Positions 1 through 5,364 of a DNA stretch of 5,364 bases are shown here, in pieces. The notes under the pieces are model-generated. The model was not told the origin of the DNA and ran no database searches. It saw only the letters and a program-made list of their open reading frames with translations. Positions within the stretch are counted from its first letter, which is position 1. Each line of letters opens with the position of its first letter. Both the position numbers and the translations under genes were made by a program. Source of the DNA: Propionibacteriaceae bacterium (GTDB taxonomy: Bacteria; Actinomycetota; Actinomycetes; Propionibacteriales; Propionibacteriaceae); NCBI GenBank assembly GCA_009787035.1, contig WRGV01000056.1, positions 1 to 5,364 on the forward strand, written 5' to 3'.

Positions 1-1265
1 GAGCGGTCGAGCTCGCGGACGGCGCCGTCCGCGACGGTGACCAGCCGCAGCGTGCCATCGTGGCTGGACACCGCGATGCGCGTGCCGTCGGGGGACGCGG
101 CCAGGTGCAGCACGTACCCGAGCACGCCGGCGTCGAGGCGGCGGGGCGGGGTCAGGCCGTCCAGCGACGCGACCTCGATCGTGTCGATGTTGCCCGCGTC
201 GCTCACATAGGCGCAACGGGCCGCATTGTGCGGCCCGGCCTTGCCGAGCAGAATCGGCTCGCGCACGCGGACTCCGTCGGCGACGCTGATCGCCCTCGCC
301 GGGCCCGCGCGATGCGTCAGGTAGAACACGGCGCCGCGCCAGCCCACCAGCGAGCCCGTGCCGTGCTCATCGGGCAGCACCGGATCGAGCCGGTCGATCG
401 GATCGACATCCAGCGGCGCCGGTGCGCCGATGCCCAGATCGACGACGATCTGGCGCGGCGCGGCGTCCAGACCGTCCATCGCGAAGAGGCGCCCGTGGGC
501 GTGGTAGACGATCGTGCGCCCATCGGTGCGAACGTCGCGCACGTAGCCCTGCCCGGGCGCGTGGTGCGTGTGCTGGCGCAGATCGGTGCCTGCGGCGTCC
601 ACGCTGTACAGCTGCGCCTGCGCGGACGGATCGGTGATCGTGGCGCGCCCAGCCCCCAGATCCGAGCAGAACAGCACCCGGTCGCCGCACCACACCGGCG
701 TGGCCAGGCCCGCGGGCTCGTCCGCCAGCGCGCGCAGCCAGGCGCCGCTGGCCTGCTGGATCCACAGCTGGGACGCGGTGCCGCCGCGGTAGCGCTTCCA
801 GGTCGCGGGCTCGCGAATGTTGGCCGTGCTCAGCACCAGCCGCCCGCCGGGGCCGAAGTCGGCCGCACCGGCCGACCCGAGGGCAAGCTTCTCGGCAGAT
901 CCGTCCAGACCCACCACATAGAGCCTGGTCAGGCCGCCGCTGACCTCCTGCCACGAGCTGGCGACCAGAACGTGCTCCCGATCGCGCCAGCCCAGACAGG
1001 CCGTCTTGCGCCCCCACCAGGTCAGCCGCGACACCGTGCCGGCATCTCGGTCGAGCACGTAGACGTCCGGTTCCCCCGCGCGCGAGGATGTCCACGCGAT
1101 CCGCCGCCCATCCGGCGACAGCCGGGGATTGTTCACCGCCGCGTGATCCTCGGTCAGCCGCTGTGCCCGTCCGCCTGCCTTGTCGGCCAGCCATACATCG
1201 TCGTCAGCGACGAAGACAACCTCGTCGCCACGCACATCCGGATACCGCAGATACGCATCGTCCAT
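1..1265 (-). CDS. tri: Tricorn protease homologue, N-terminal part (cut by window edge)
   Basis: This is the first 421 codons of a bacterial tricorn protease, a large cytosolic serine protease that trims peptides made by larger proteases. The start reads MDDAYLRYPDVRGDEVVFVA, followed by DDDVWLA (21-27) and NNPRLSPDGRRIAW (45-58). The stretch WKRYRGGTASQLWI (156-169) and LYSVDAAGTDLRQHT (219-233) match, from memory, the six-bladed propeller of Thermoplasma tricorn (WKGYRGGTRGKIWI and IYSTDLDGKDLRKHT). Residues from about 285 should begin the seven-bladed propeller, with another blade-like ASPDGTRIAVSS at 390-401. The PDZ and catalytic C1/C2 domains lie outside the window, so activity cannot be judged. 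A basic pair R86-K87 sits near where the archaeal enzyme has its substrate-anchoring arginines (tentative). Residues 207-217 look like a short insert relative to the archaeal protein. The start is firm: an in-frame TAG lies four codons upstream of this ATG, with no other start between. No good Shine-Dalgarno is seen. It follows clpX by 36 bases and is probably cotranscribed. An S9 peptidase or TolB-like protein is the less likely alternative. Confidence 0.88.
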   Translation of the reverse strand, partial: MDDAYLRYPDVRGDEVVFVADDDVWLADKAGGRAQRLTEDHAAVNNPRLSPDGRRIAWTSSRAGEPDVYVLDRDAGTVSRLTWWGRKTACLGWRDREHVLVASSWQEVSGGLTRLYVVGLDGSAEKLALGSAGAADFGPGGRLVLSTANIREPATWKRYRGGTASQLWIQQASGAWLRALADEPAGLATPVWCGDRVLFCSDLGAGRATITDPSAQAQLYSVDAAGTDLRQHTHHAPGQGYVRDVRTDGRTIVYHAHGRLFAMDGLDAAPRQIVVDLGIGAPAPLDVDPIDRLDPVLPDEHGTGSLVGWRGAVFYLTHRAGPARAISVADGVRVREPILLGKAGPHNAARCAYVSDAGNIDTIEVASLDGLTPPRRLDAGVLGYVLHLAASPDGTRIAVSSHDGTLRLVTVADGAVRELDR

Positions 1266-1286
1266 CGGACCAGGCTAGCCGATCCG
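1266..1286 (-). promoter_or_regulatory. Small hairpin directly before the tricorn start codon
   Basis: On the minus strand the 21 bases just before the ATG can fold with arms CGGATCGG and CTGGTCCG around the loop CTAGC. This makes eight pairs, two of them G-T. The stem ends at the base next to the start codon and includes the in-frame TAG. There is no T-run after it, so it is not a convincing terminator. It could lower translation of the tricorn gene or be chance in GC-rich DNA. Confidence 0.25.
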
Positions 1287-1301
1287 GCGCCTGCCCTCGG
1301 G

Positions 1302-2597
1302 TTACGCAGCTTGGGCTGTGTCCGCGTCGATGTCGCCGCGCAGCACGTAGGTCGGCGACGCCTCGCCGCGCACCGACTGGGCCGTGATGACGACCTTGCT
1401 GATCTCTTCGCGGCTGGGCACCTCGTACATCACGTCGAGCAGCGTCTCTTCCAAGATGGCCCGCAGCCCGCGGGCGCCGGCGCCGCGGCGCAGCGCCTTG
1501 GCGGCCACGACGGCCACCGCATCGTCGGTGATCTCCAGCTGCACGCCGTCCAGCTCGAACAGCTTGTGGAACTGCTTGATCAGCGCGTTGCGCGGCTCGA
1601 CCAAGATGCGCCGCAGCGCCATCTCGTCCAGCTGCGGCACGGTGGCCACCACGGGCAGCCGGCCGATGAACTCGGGGATCAGCCCGTAGGCGTGCAGGTC
1701 TTCCGGCGTCACGCTGGCGTACGGATCCTTCGCCCCCTGCGCCCGCTTGGCCGACTCATCCATCGAGAAGCCGATCGCGCGCTTGCCGATGCGCTTGGCG
1801 ATGATCTCGTCCAGCCCCGCGAACGCGCCGCCGACGATGAACAAGATGTTGGTCGTGTCGATCTGCAGGTAGTCCTGGTGCGGGTGCTTGCGCCCGCCAT
1901 GCGGCGGCACCGAGGCGACCGTGCCCTCCAGGATCTTCAGCAGCGCCTGCTGCACGCCCTCGCCGGACACGTCGCGGGTGATCGACGGGTTCTCGGCCTT
2001 GCGGGCGACCTTGTCGATCTCGTCGATGTAGATGATGCCCGTCTCGGCGCGCTTGATGTCGTTGTCGGCCGCCTGGATCAGCTTGAGCAGGATGTTCTCG
2101 ACATCCTCGCCCACGTAGCCGGCCTCGGTCAGCGCCGTGGCATCGGCCATCGCGAACGGCACGTCGAGCATGCGGGCCAGCGTCTGCGCCAGGTACGTCT
2201 TGCCGCACCCGGTCGGGCCGATCAGCAGGATGTTCGACTTGGCGACCTCGACGTCCTCCTCGTCGCGGCCGCGGTGGCTGGACGGGATGGACGACGCCTG
2301 CGCCTGCACGCGCTTGTAGTGGTTGTACACCGCCACCGACAAGGACTTCTTCGCGCTGTCCTGCCCGATGATGTACTGGTCGAGGAACGCATGGATCTGC
2401 GCGGGCTTGGGCAACTCGCCGAGCACGTCGGTGTGGGAGCCGCCGTTGAACTCCTCGTCGATGATCTCGTTGCACAGGTCGATGCACTCATCGCAGATGT
2501 AGACCCCTGGGCCCGCGATGAGCTTGCGAACCTGCTTCTGGCTCTTCCCACAGAACGAGCACTTGAACAGGTCGCTGCTTTCCCCCAACCGTGCCAT
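1302..2597 (-). CDS. clpX: ATP-dependent Clp protease ATP-binding subunit ClpX
   Basis: ClpX is the hexameric AAA+ unfoldase that recognises tagged or damaged cytosolic proteins and threads them into ClpP. The protein is 431 residues, the usual length. The N-terminal zinc-binding domain has cysteines 13, 16, 35 and 38 (CSFC...CDEC). The AAA+ core has Walker A GPTGCGKT (127-134), pore loop GYVG (160-163), Walker B IIYIDEID (188-195), the RKH pore-entrance loop (236-238), the ClpP-docking IGF tripeptide (275-277), arginine finger R313 in EFIGRLPVV, and sensor 2 GAR (374-376). All key residues are intact. The ATG at 2597 gives the standard [19 protein letters not shown] start and has GGGAG ten bases upstream. 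It lies 173 bases after clpP2, behind a strong hairpin, so it may be partly uncoupled from clpP1P2 or have its own promoter. In mycobacteria the ATPase docks on the ClpP2 face of the mixed ClpP1P2 barrel; the same is likely here. Confidence 0.99.
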   Translation of the reverse strand: MARLGESSDLFKCSFCGKSQKQVRKLIAGPGVYICDECIDLCNEIIDEEFNGGSHTDVLGELPKPAQIHAFLDQYIIGQDSAKKSLSVAVYNHYKRVQAQASSIPSSHRGRDEEDVEVAKSNILLIGPTGCGKTYLAQTLARMLDVPFAMADATALTEAGYVGEDVENILLKLIQAADNDIKRAETGIIYIDEIDKVARKAENPSITRDVSGEGVQQALLKILEGTVASVPPHGGRKHPHQDYLQIDTTNILFIVGGAFAGLDEIIAKRIGKRAIGFSMDESAKRAQGAKDPYASVTPEDLHAYGLIPEFIGRLPVVATVPQLDEMALRRILVEPRNALIKQFHKLFELDGVQLEITDDAVAVVAAKALRRGAGARGLRAILEETLLDVMYEVPSREEISKVVITAQSVRGEASPTYVLRGDIDADTAQAA

Positions 2598-2607
2598 CGA
2601 GCATCAT

Positions 2608-2612
2608 CTCCC
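2608..2612 (-). promoter_or_regulatory. clpX ribosome binding site
   Basis: The minus strand reads GGGAG ten bases before the clpX ATG. Two other ATG triplets lie between it and the start but both are out of frame, so the site supports the ATG at 2597. Confidence 0.6.
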
Positions 2613-2621
2613 GTCTGGTTT

Positions 2622-2650
2622 CATTGTGGCACCCGCCACCGACAATGTCG
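2622..2650 (-). promoter_or_regulatory. Inverted repeats in the clpX leader
   Basis: Two overlapping symmetric elements lie 25 to 53 bases before the clpX ATG. CGACATTGTCG (2640-2650) is a palindrome with 5-bp arms around one T. CATT plus GTGGC (2647-2644 and 2639-2635) can pair with GCCAC plus AATG (2630-2622) around the loop GGGT, with GTCG bulged out. The folds exclude each other because they share bases. Either could be a protein-binding operator or a leader RNA structure. Part of this region is also found before clpP1. The controlling protein is unknown. Confidence 0.3.
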
Positions 2651-2729
2651 CCGGGTCTCAGCGTGCCATGCCGTCCATCGTCGTCCCGGCAAGCGACACG
2701 ACACGTCGGCGCGTTCCTGAACTACGAGT

Positions 2730-2763
2730 TGAGACCATGGGGATCAGCGACCCCATGGTCTCA
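2730..2763 (-). terminator. Perfect 13-bp hairpin after clpP2 (terminator or processing site)
   Basis: The arms TGAGACCATGGGG (2730-2742) and CCCCATGGTCTCA (2751-2763) are exact reverse complements around an 8-base loop. On the minus strand the stem begins seven bases after the clpP2 stop codon. It is by far the strongest hairpin I found in the window. The bases after it (AACTCGTAG) have no T-run, so it is not a textbook intrinsic terminator, although many high-GC terminators lack one. It may end or weaken the clpP1P2 transcript before clpX, or protect its 3' end. Confidence 0.6.
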
Positions 2764-2770
2764 GCCTCGA

Positions 2771-3445
2771 TCAGTTGACTCCCTTCCTGGACGGCAAGAT
2801 CTCGTCCACGATGCCGTACTCGACCGCCTCCTGCGCAGTCAGGTACTTGTCGCGCTCGACATCGTGGCTGACCTTGTCCTTCGGCTGGCCGGTGTTGTCG
2901 GCGATCATCTGCTCCATCAGATCGCGGATGCGCATGATCTCGCGGGCCTGGATCTCCAGGTCGGACGACTGGCCGTAGTTGCCGTCGCCGCTGACCGCCG
3001 GCTGGTGAATCAGGATGCGGCTGTTGGGCAGCGCCAGCCGCTTGCCCTTGGTGCCTGCGGCCAACAGCACCGCGGCCGCCGAGGCCGCCTGGCCCAGGCA
3101 CACCGTCTGCACGTCCGGCTTGATGAACCGCATCGTGTCATAGACAGCAGTCAATGCAGTGAACGAGCCGCCCGGGGAGTTGATGTACATCGTGATCTGC
3201 CGCTCCGGATCCATCGACTCCAGGCACAGCAGCTGCGCCATCACCGCGTTGGCGATGTCGTCGCTGATCGGGGTGCCCAGGAAGATGATGCGATCCTCGA
3301 ACAGCTTGGTGTACGGGTCGACGCGGCGCACGCCGTACGAGGTGCGCTCCTCCCACTGCGGGATGTAGTAATCCATCCGGGGCTGCGGCGTCACGATTCC
3401 GGACGGACGCACGTCCACACCCCCTTGAAATCCTGCGATGCTCAC
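2771..3445 (-). CDS. clpP2: ATP-dependent Clp protease proteolytic subunit ClpP2
   Basis: This is the second ClpP subunit, 224 residues, a serine peptidase of family S14 that forms one ring of the barrel-shaped Clp protease. The triad is S122 (in GQAASAAA), H147 (in ILIHQP) and D199 (in ERDKYLTA). The substrate-binding strand INSPGGS is at 88-94. The text [15 protein letters not shown] (25-39) and [15 protein letters not shown] resemble mycobacterial ClpP2 rather than ClpP1, as I remember them. The chosen GTG overlaps the clpP1 TGA as GTGA and has AAGGGAGGG eight bases upstream, giving translational coupling and roughly matched subunit supply. A second GTG at 3410-3412 has its own AAGGGGG seven bases ahead and would shorten the protein by 11 residues. 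The N-terminal region before about residue 24 is likely a leader removed on maturation, as known for other ClpPs. Product identity is very secure; only the start has a rival. Confidence 0.97.
   Translation of the reverse strand: MSIAGFQGGVDVRPSGIVTPQPRMDYYIPQWEERTSYGVRRVDPYTKLFEDRIIFLGTPISDDIANAVMAQLLCLESMDPERQITMYINSPGGSFTALTAVYDTMRFIKPDVQTVCLGQAASAAAVLLAAGTKGKRLALPNSRILIHQPAVSGDGNYGQSSDLEIQAREIMRIRDLMEQMIADNTGQPKDKVSHDVERDKYLTAQEAVEYGIVDEILPSRKGVN
3420..3426 (-). promoter_or_regulatory. Possible second ribosome binding site inside clpP2
   Basis: Codons 7 to 9 of the long clpP2 frame read AAGGGGG, seven bases before the in-frame GTG at codon 12. This could serve a shorter ClpP2. It may equally be chance from a Gln-Gly-Gly coding run. 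Confidence 0.3.
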
Positions 3446-4095
3446 TGGTTGGGCCCTCCCTTGCCGATCTGCGCGGCACGCTCGTAGACGTGGTCGATGA
3501 AGCCGTACTCCAACGCCTCTTCGGCCGTGAACCAGTGGTCGCGATCCGAGTCGGCCTCGATCTGCTCGGGCGTGTGGCCGGTGTGCTCGGCGATCAGCCC
3601 GGCCATGACCTTCTTGAGCTTCAGGCTCTGCTCGGCCTGGATGCGGATGTCGGACGCCGTGCCGCCCATGCCGCCGGACGGCTGGTGCATCAGGATGCGG
3701 GCGTGCGGCAGCGCATACCGCTTGCCGCGTGCCCCGGCCGACAGCAGGAACTGCCCCATCGAGGCGGCCAACCCCATCGCCACGGTGGCGACGTCGTTGC
3801 TGATCCACTGCATGGTGTCGTAGATCGCCATACCCGAGTCGATCGACCCGCCGGGCGAGTTGATGTAGAGATAGATGTCCTTGGCCGGATCCTCCGCGTT
3901 GAGCAGCAGCATCTGCGCGCAGATGGCGTTCGCGCTCTCGTCGGTCACCTCCGTGCCCAGGAAGATGATGCGGTTGGCCAGCAGGGACGCATACACGTTG
4001 TCGGTCATGCTCGCGCCGTTGACGGCACCGCCCGCCGCTTGCGGGCCAGACGCCGCCAGCATCCCCTGCGGCACCGGGTCGGTTTGTTTGTTCAT
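3442..4095 (-). CDS. clpP1: ATP-dependent Clp protease proteolytic subunit ClpP1
   Basis: This is the first ClpP subunit, 217 residues from the ATG at 4095, peptidase family S14. The triad is complete: S112 (in MGLAASMG), H137 (in ILMHQP) and D186 (in SDRDHWFTA). INSPGGS occupies 78-84. The text [13 protein letters not shown] and [10 protein letters not shown] matches mycobacterial ClpP1 as I recall it. In that group ClpP1 and ClpP2 assemble as one seven-member ring each, and both are needed for full activity; I infer the same here. The first 29 residues are rich in Gly, Ala and Pro and precede the conserved [10 protein letters not shown] (30-39), so they are probably a leader that is cleaved off. 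The start is slightly open: GTG at 4098 adds one residue and is better spaced (9 bases) from the GGGTAGG upstream, while ATG at 4095 is 12 bases away. It begins 85 bases after the transporter stop and its own stop overlaps the clpP2 start. Confidence 0.97.
   Translation of the reverse strand: MNKQTDPVPQGMLAASGPQAAGGAVNGASMTDNVYASLLANRIIFLGTEVTDESANAICAQMLLLNAEDPAKDIYLYINSPGGSIDSGMAIYDTMQWISNDVATVAMGLAASMGQFLLSAGARGKRYALPHARILMHQPSGGMGGTASDIRIQAEQSLKLKKVMAGLIAEHTGHTPEQIEADSDRDHWFTAEEALEYGFIDHVYERAAQIGKGGPNQ
3454..3462 (-). promoter_or_regulatory. clpP2 ribosome binding site within the end of clpP1
   Basis: The minus strand reads AAGGGAGGG, ending eight bases before the clpP2 GTG. It is the best Shine-Dalgarno match seen in the window and decides the overlapping GTGA start. 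Confidence 0.7.
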
Positions 4096-4128
4096 CACAC
4101 CCGACAACCTACCCGCTCACACCGACAA
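4095..4128 (-). repeat. Imperfect direct repeat in the clpP1 leader
   Basis: On the minus strand TTGTCGGTGTGA (4117-4128) recurs as TTGTCGGGTGTGA (4095-4107), with one extra G. The copies start 21 bases apart on the minus strand (4128 and 4107), about two helical turns, and the second overlaps the start codon. A third partial copy, TTGTCGGGA, lies at 4166-4174. The spacing suits a repressor or activator binding in tandem on one face of the DNA, but no known site is recognised. Confidence 0.4.
4108..4114 (-). promoter_or_regulatory. clpP1 ribosome binding site
   Basis: The minus strand reads GGGTAGG, 9 bases before GTG 4098 and 12 bases before ATG 4095. It is a partial Shine-Dalgarno and lies between the two repeat copies. 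Confidence 0.45.
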
Positions 4129-4153
4129 TCCGAAGGATGCGGACGACGTCCAA
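4118..4153 (-). promoter_or_regulatory. Candidate clpP1 promoter
   Basis: TTGGAC (4148-4153) and GATTGT (4125-4130) are 17 bases apart on the minus strand and could be weak -35 and -10 boxes. The transcript would then start near 4118, giving a leader of about 23 bases. The -10 match is poor and the call rests on spacing. No clear terminator was seen after the transporter gene, so read-through into clpP1 is also possible. Confidence 0.25.
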
Positions 4154-4180
4154 CCGCCAACCCGGTCCCGACAAGCGCAC

Positions 4181-5290
4181 TTACGCCGCAGATTCGTCCG
4201 ACTTCAACGCGTCGCCCGGATCGGCGTCGATCAGCGCCTTGACCCAGCGGGCCTTCGGATCGGCGTCCACCAGCAGCGCCTTGAGCAGCAGCGTCATCGG
4301 CAGCGCGAGCAGCGTGCCCAGCGGGCCGAGCACGAAACCCCACAGCAGTAACGAGACGAACGACACCGTCACGCTCAGCCCGACCGATTCGCCGGCCACG
4401 CGCGGTTGGATGATCGTCTGGACGACGAAGTTGAGCACGCAGTAGACGATCACGACGACCAAGGCGATCTTCCACCCGCTGACAAACAGCGCGAGCAGTG
4501 CCGGCGGAGCCAGGCCGATGAAGAAGCCGACGGTCGGGATGTAGTTGGTGATGAAGCTCAGCACCGCCCACACCAGCGGCAGCGGCACGCCGAGGATCCA
4601 CAGCGTCACGCCATCCAAAATCGCGATGATCAGGCCGAACACCGTGGTGACGATCCAGTACTTGCGCACGTTCGTCGTGAAGTCGTCCAACGCCTGGCCC
4701 AGGTGCGGCTGGACGACCGTCGCGATGCGCACACGCCGGTGCATCGACGGCGCATCCATGGCCAGGAAGATCAGCGACGCCAGGATGACCGCGATCACGC
4801 CCAGGATGCTGGACGCGCTGGACAGCAGCGTCGTGATCGCTCCCGTGATGGTGCTCGGGTTGATGACGTTGAAGACGTCGGAGAAGCCGATGTTGTTGAT
4901 GTTGATGTTGAACCGGCCCAGGAACGCGGCGGCGTTGTGGTAGATGTCCAGGTACTGCGTCGAGTACTTCGGCAGCTCGGAGACCAGCGAGCTGACCGAC
5001 CAGACCAGCGCCGCCACCGCGGCGAGCAGGATCACGATGACGGCCACCGCCATGACGCAGGCCGCCAGCCAGGGAGGCGTGCCCTTGCCCACCAGCCAGC
5101 GGTGGATGGGGTACGCCGCGATCACCAGGTTGAGCGCCATGAACACGGGCGCGACGACGCCGTTGAACTCGTGCATCAGGAACAGCGCCCCGAGCGTCAT
5201 CACGACGCCGAGCATGACGACGACGTACGCAGGCAGCCGGGCCGGTGCGTGCGAATCCGACGGGGCGTCTGTCTGGGTCATGACAGCCAT
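4181..5290 (-). CDS. AI-2E family (PerM/YdiK/TqsA-like) membrane transporter
   Basis: This 369-residue polytopic inner-membrane protein belongs to the AI-2E transporter family (Pfam PF01594), whose members export varied small solutes or ions. The substrate here is unknown, and the family name does not prove autoinducer-2 export. Hydrophobic segments fall near 21-38, 44-62, 74-97, 161-178, 213-233, 239-269 (possibly two), 274-293 and 308-340. The family signature is SFITNYIPTVGFFIG (245-259), followed by QTIIQPRVAGESVGLS (291-306) and GPLGTLLALPMT (322-333). The large loop at about 104-160 between segments three and four is usual for the family. The acidic tail (342-369) should be cytoplasmic. 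The N-terminus is uncertain: ATG 5290 and ATG 5281 are in frame three codons apart, TTG 5323 is also possible, and none has a good Shine-Dalgarno. Both ATGs touch an inverted repeat. It precedes clpP1 by 85 bases. Confidence 0.92.
   Translation of the reverse strand: MAVMTQTDAPSDSHAPARLPAYVVVMLGVVMTLGALFLMHEFNGVVAPVFMALNLVIAAYPIHRWLVGKGTPPWLAACVMAVAVIVILLAAVAALVWSVSSLVSELPKYSTQYLDIYHNAAAFLGRFNININNIGFSDVFNVINPSTITGAITTLLSSASSILGVIAVILASLIFLAMDAPSMHRRVRIATVVQPHLGQALDDFTTNVRKYWIVTTVFGLIIAILDGVTLWILGVPLPLVWAVLSFITNYIPTVGFFIGLAPPALLALFVSGWKIALVVVIVYCVLNFVVQTIIQPRVAGESVGLSVTVSFVSLLLWGFVLGPLGTLLALPMTLLLKALLVDADPKARWVKALIDADPGDALKSDESAA
4889..4912 (-). repeat. Short AACATC repeat inside the transporter gene
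   Basis: The plus strand reads GATGTT, GTT, GATGTT, GATGTT, GAA in series. On the coding strand it encodes FNININNI (127-134) in the loop between membrane segments three and four. It is a small island of low GC in an otherwise GC-rich gene. Confidence 0.6.
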
Positions 5291-5297
5291 TCTGTCA
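5281..5297 (-). promoter_or_regulatory. Inverted repeat over the transporter start
   Basis: TGACAG and CTGTCA form perfect 6-bp arms around five bases (CCATT on the plus strand, AATGG on the minus). The ATG at 5290 lies in the centre and the ATG at 5281 touches the far arm. It could be an operator or an RNA hairpin hiding the start. The binding protein is unknown. Confidence 0.4.
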
Positions 5298-5319
5298 CGG
5301 CTTTGGGGTGTCCAGAGGA

Positions 5320-5364
5320 TCAAACCCTGTCGCCCGTGCGACCCTGGAAATCGTCCATGGTGGC
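5320..5364 (-). other. Unassigned edge: possible 3' end of an upstream gene
   Basis: One minus-strand frame is open from the window edge to a TGA at 5320-5322, reading ATMDDFQGRTGDRV. It could be the tail of a gene beyond the window, ending 29 bases before the transporter ATG, or noncoding leader. A plus-strand GTG at 5336 also opens a frame running off the edge. Fourteen codons are too few to decide. Confidence 0.2.

Noticed and set aside
1..1265. Reading the first gene as an S9 peptidase or a TolB-like protein
   Set aside because: The propeller repeats alone would allow it, but the WKRYRGGTASQLWI and LYSVDAAGTDLRQHT stretches match tricorn specifically.
1906..2206. Walker A with Cys (GPTGCGKT) as an unusual ClpX feature
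   Set aside because: Cys at this position is common in actinobacterial ClpX, and the catalytic Lys and Thr are intact.
2658..2678. Tiny minus-strand frame MDGMAR in the clpX leader
   Set aside because: Six codons with a weak upstream GGGAC and no sign of selection; expected by chance.
60..2720. Plus-strand open frame of 886 codons
   Set aside because: It lies opposite clpX and the tricorn gene, is rich in Arg, His and Gln with repetitive Leu-Asp-Val text, and resembles no protein. It is the usual antisense shadow in GC-rich DNA.
3446..3808. Extension of the clpP2 frame upstream to 3808
   Set aside because: The extra residues are an out-of-frame Arg/Gly-rich reading of clpP1, and the GTGA overlap with a strong Shine-Dalgarno gives a better start.
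4096..4107. TTG at 4107 as the clpP1 start
   Set aside because: The GGGTAGG lies directly against it, leaving no spacer, and ATG/GTG starts follow within four codons.
4096..4180. A ClgR binding site upstream of clpP1
   Set aside because: I looked for CGC-N5-GCG, the core I know for ClgR. The nearest case, GCG-N6-CGC near 4175, has the wrong order and spacing.
2591..4242. Plus-strand open frames at 2591-3487 and 3490-4242
   Set aside because: They run opposite clpP2 and clpP1, whose products are certain, and have the same shadow composition.
1..5364. CRISPR array, insertion sequence, phage gene, tRNA or rRNA
   Set aside because: No spaced repeats, transposase or integrase text, terminal repeats or structural RNA sequence was seen on either strand.

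Overview
The window is high-GC DNA that I read as an actinobacterial chromosome. The main evidence is a tandem pair of different ClpP subunits, one of the MGLAASMG type and one of the LGQAASAAA type, followed by clpX. That is the ClpP1-ClpP2-ClpX layout known from Actinomycetota. Strong GC bias, GTG starts and a bacterial-type tricorn protease fit the same group. I cannot name the genus.

All five genes lie on the minus strand, so transcription runs from high to low coordinates. In that order they are: an AI-2E-family (PerM/YdiK/TqsA-like) integral membrane transporter (4181-5290); clpP1 (3442-4095); clpP2 (2771-3445), whose GTG start overlaps the clpP1 stop as GTGA; clpX (1302-2597); and the first 421 codons of a tricorn protease homologue (1-1265), cut by the window edge. 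No stretch over 300 bases lacks a gene. The largest gap is the 173 bases between clpP2 and clpX, which holds a perfect 13-bp hairpin and a second, smaller inverted repeat.

Functionally the window is a cytosolic protein-degradation cluster. ClpX unfolds substrates with ATP. ClpP1 and ClpP2, both with intact Ser-His-Asp triads, form the proteolytic chamber and release short peptides. Tricorn is known in archaea and Streptomyces for cutting short peptides further, so its gene 36 bases behind clpX suggests a peptide-processing step after ClpXP. The membrane protein is upstream and its link to proteolysis is unclear.

No phage, insertion sequence, CRISPR, tRNA or rRNA was seen, and I found no clearly new system. 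The observations most worth checking are the tricorn-Clp linkage, a motif shared by the leaders of clpP1 and clpX, the strong hairpin splitting clpP2 from clpX, and an inverted repeat covering the start of the transporter gene.
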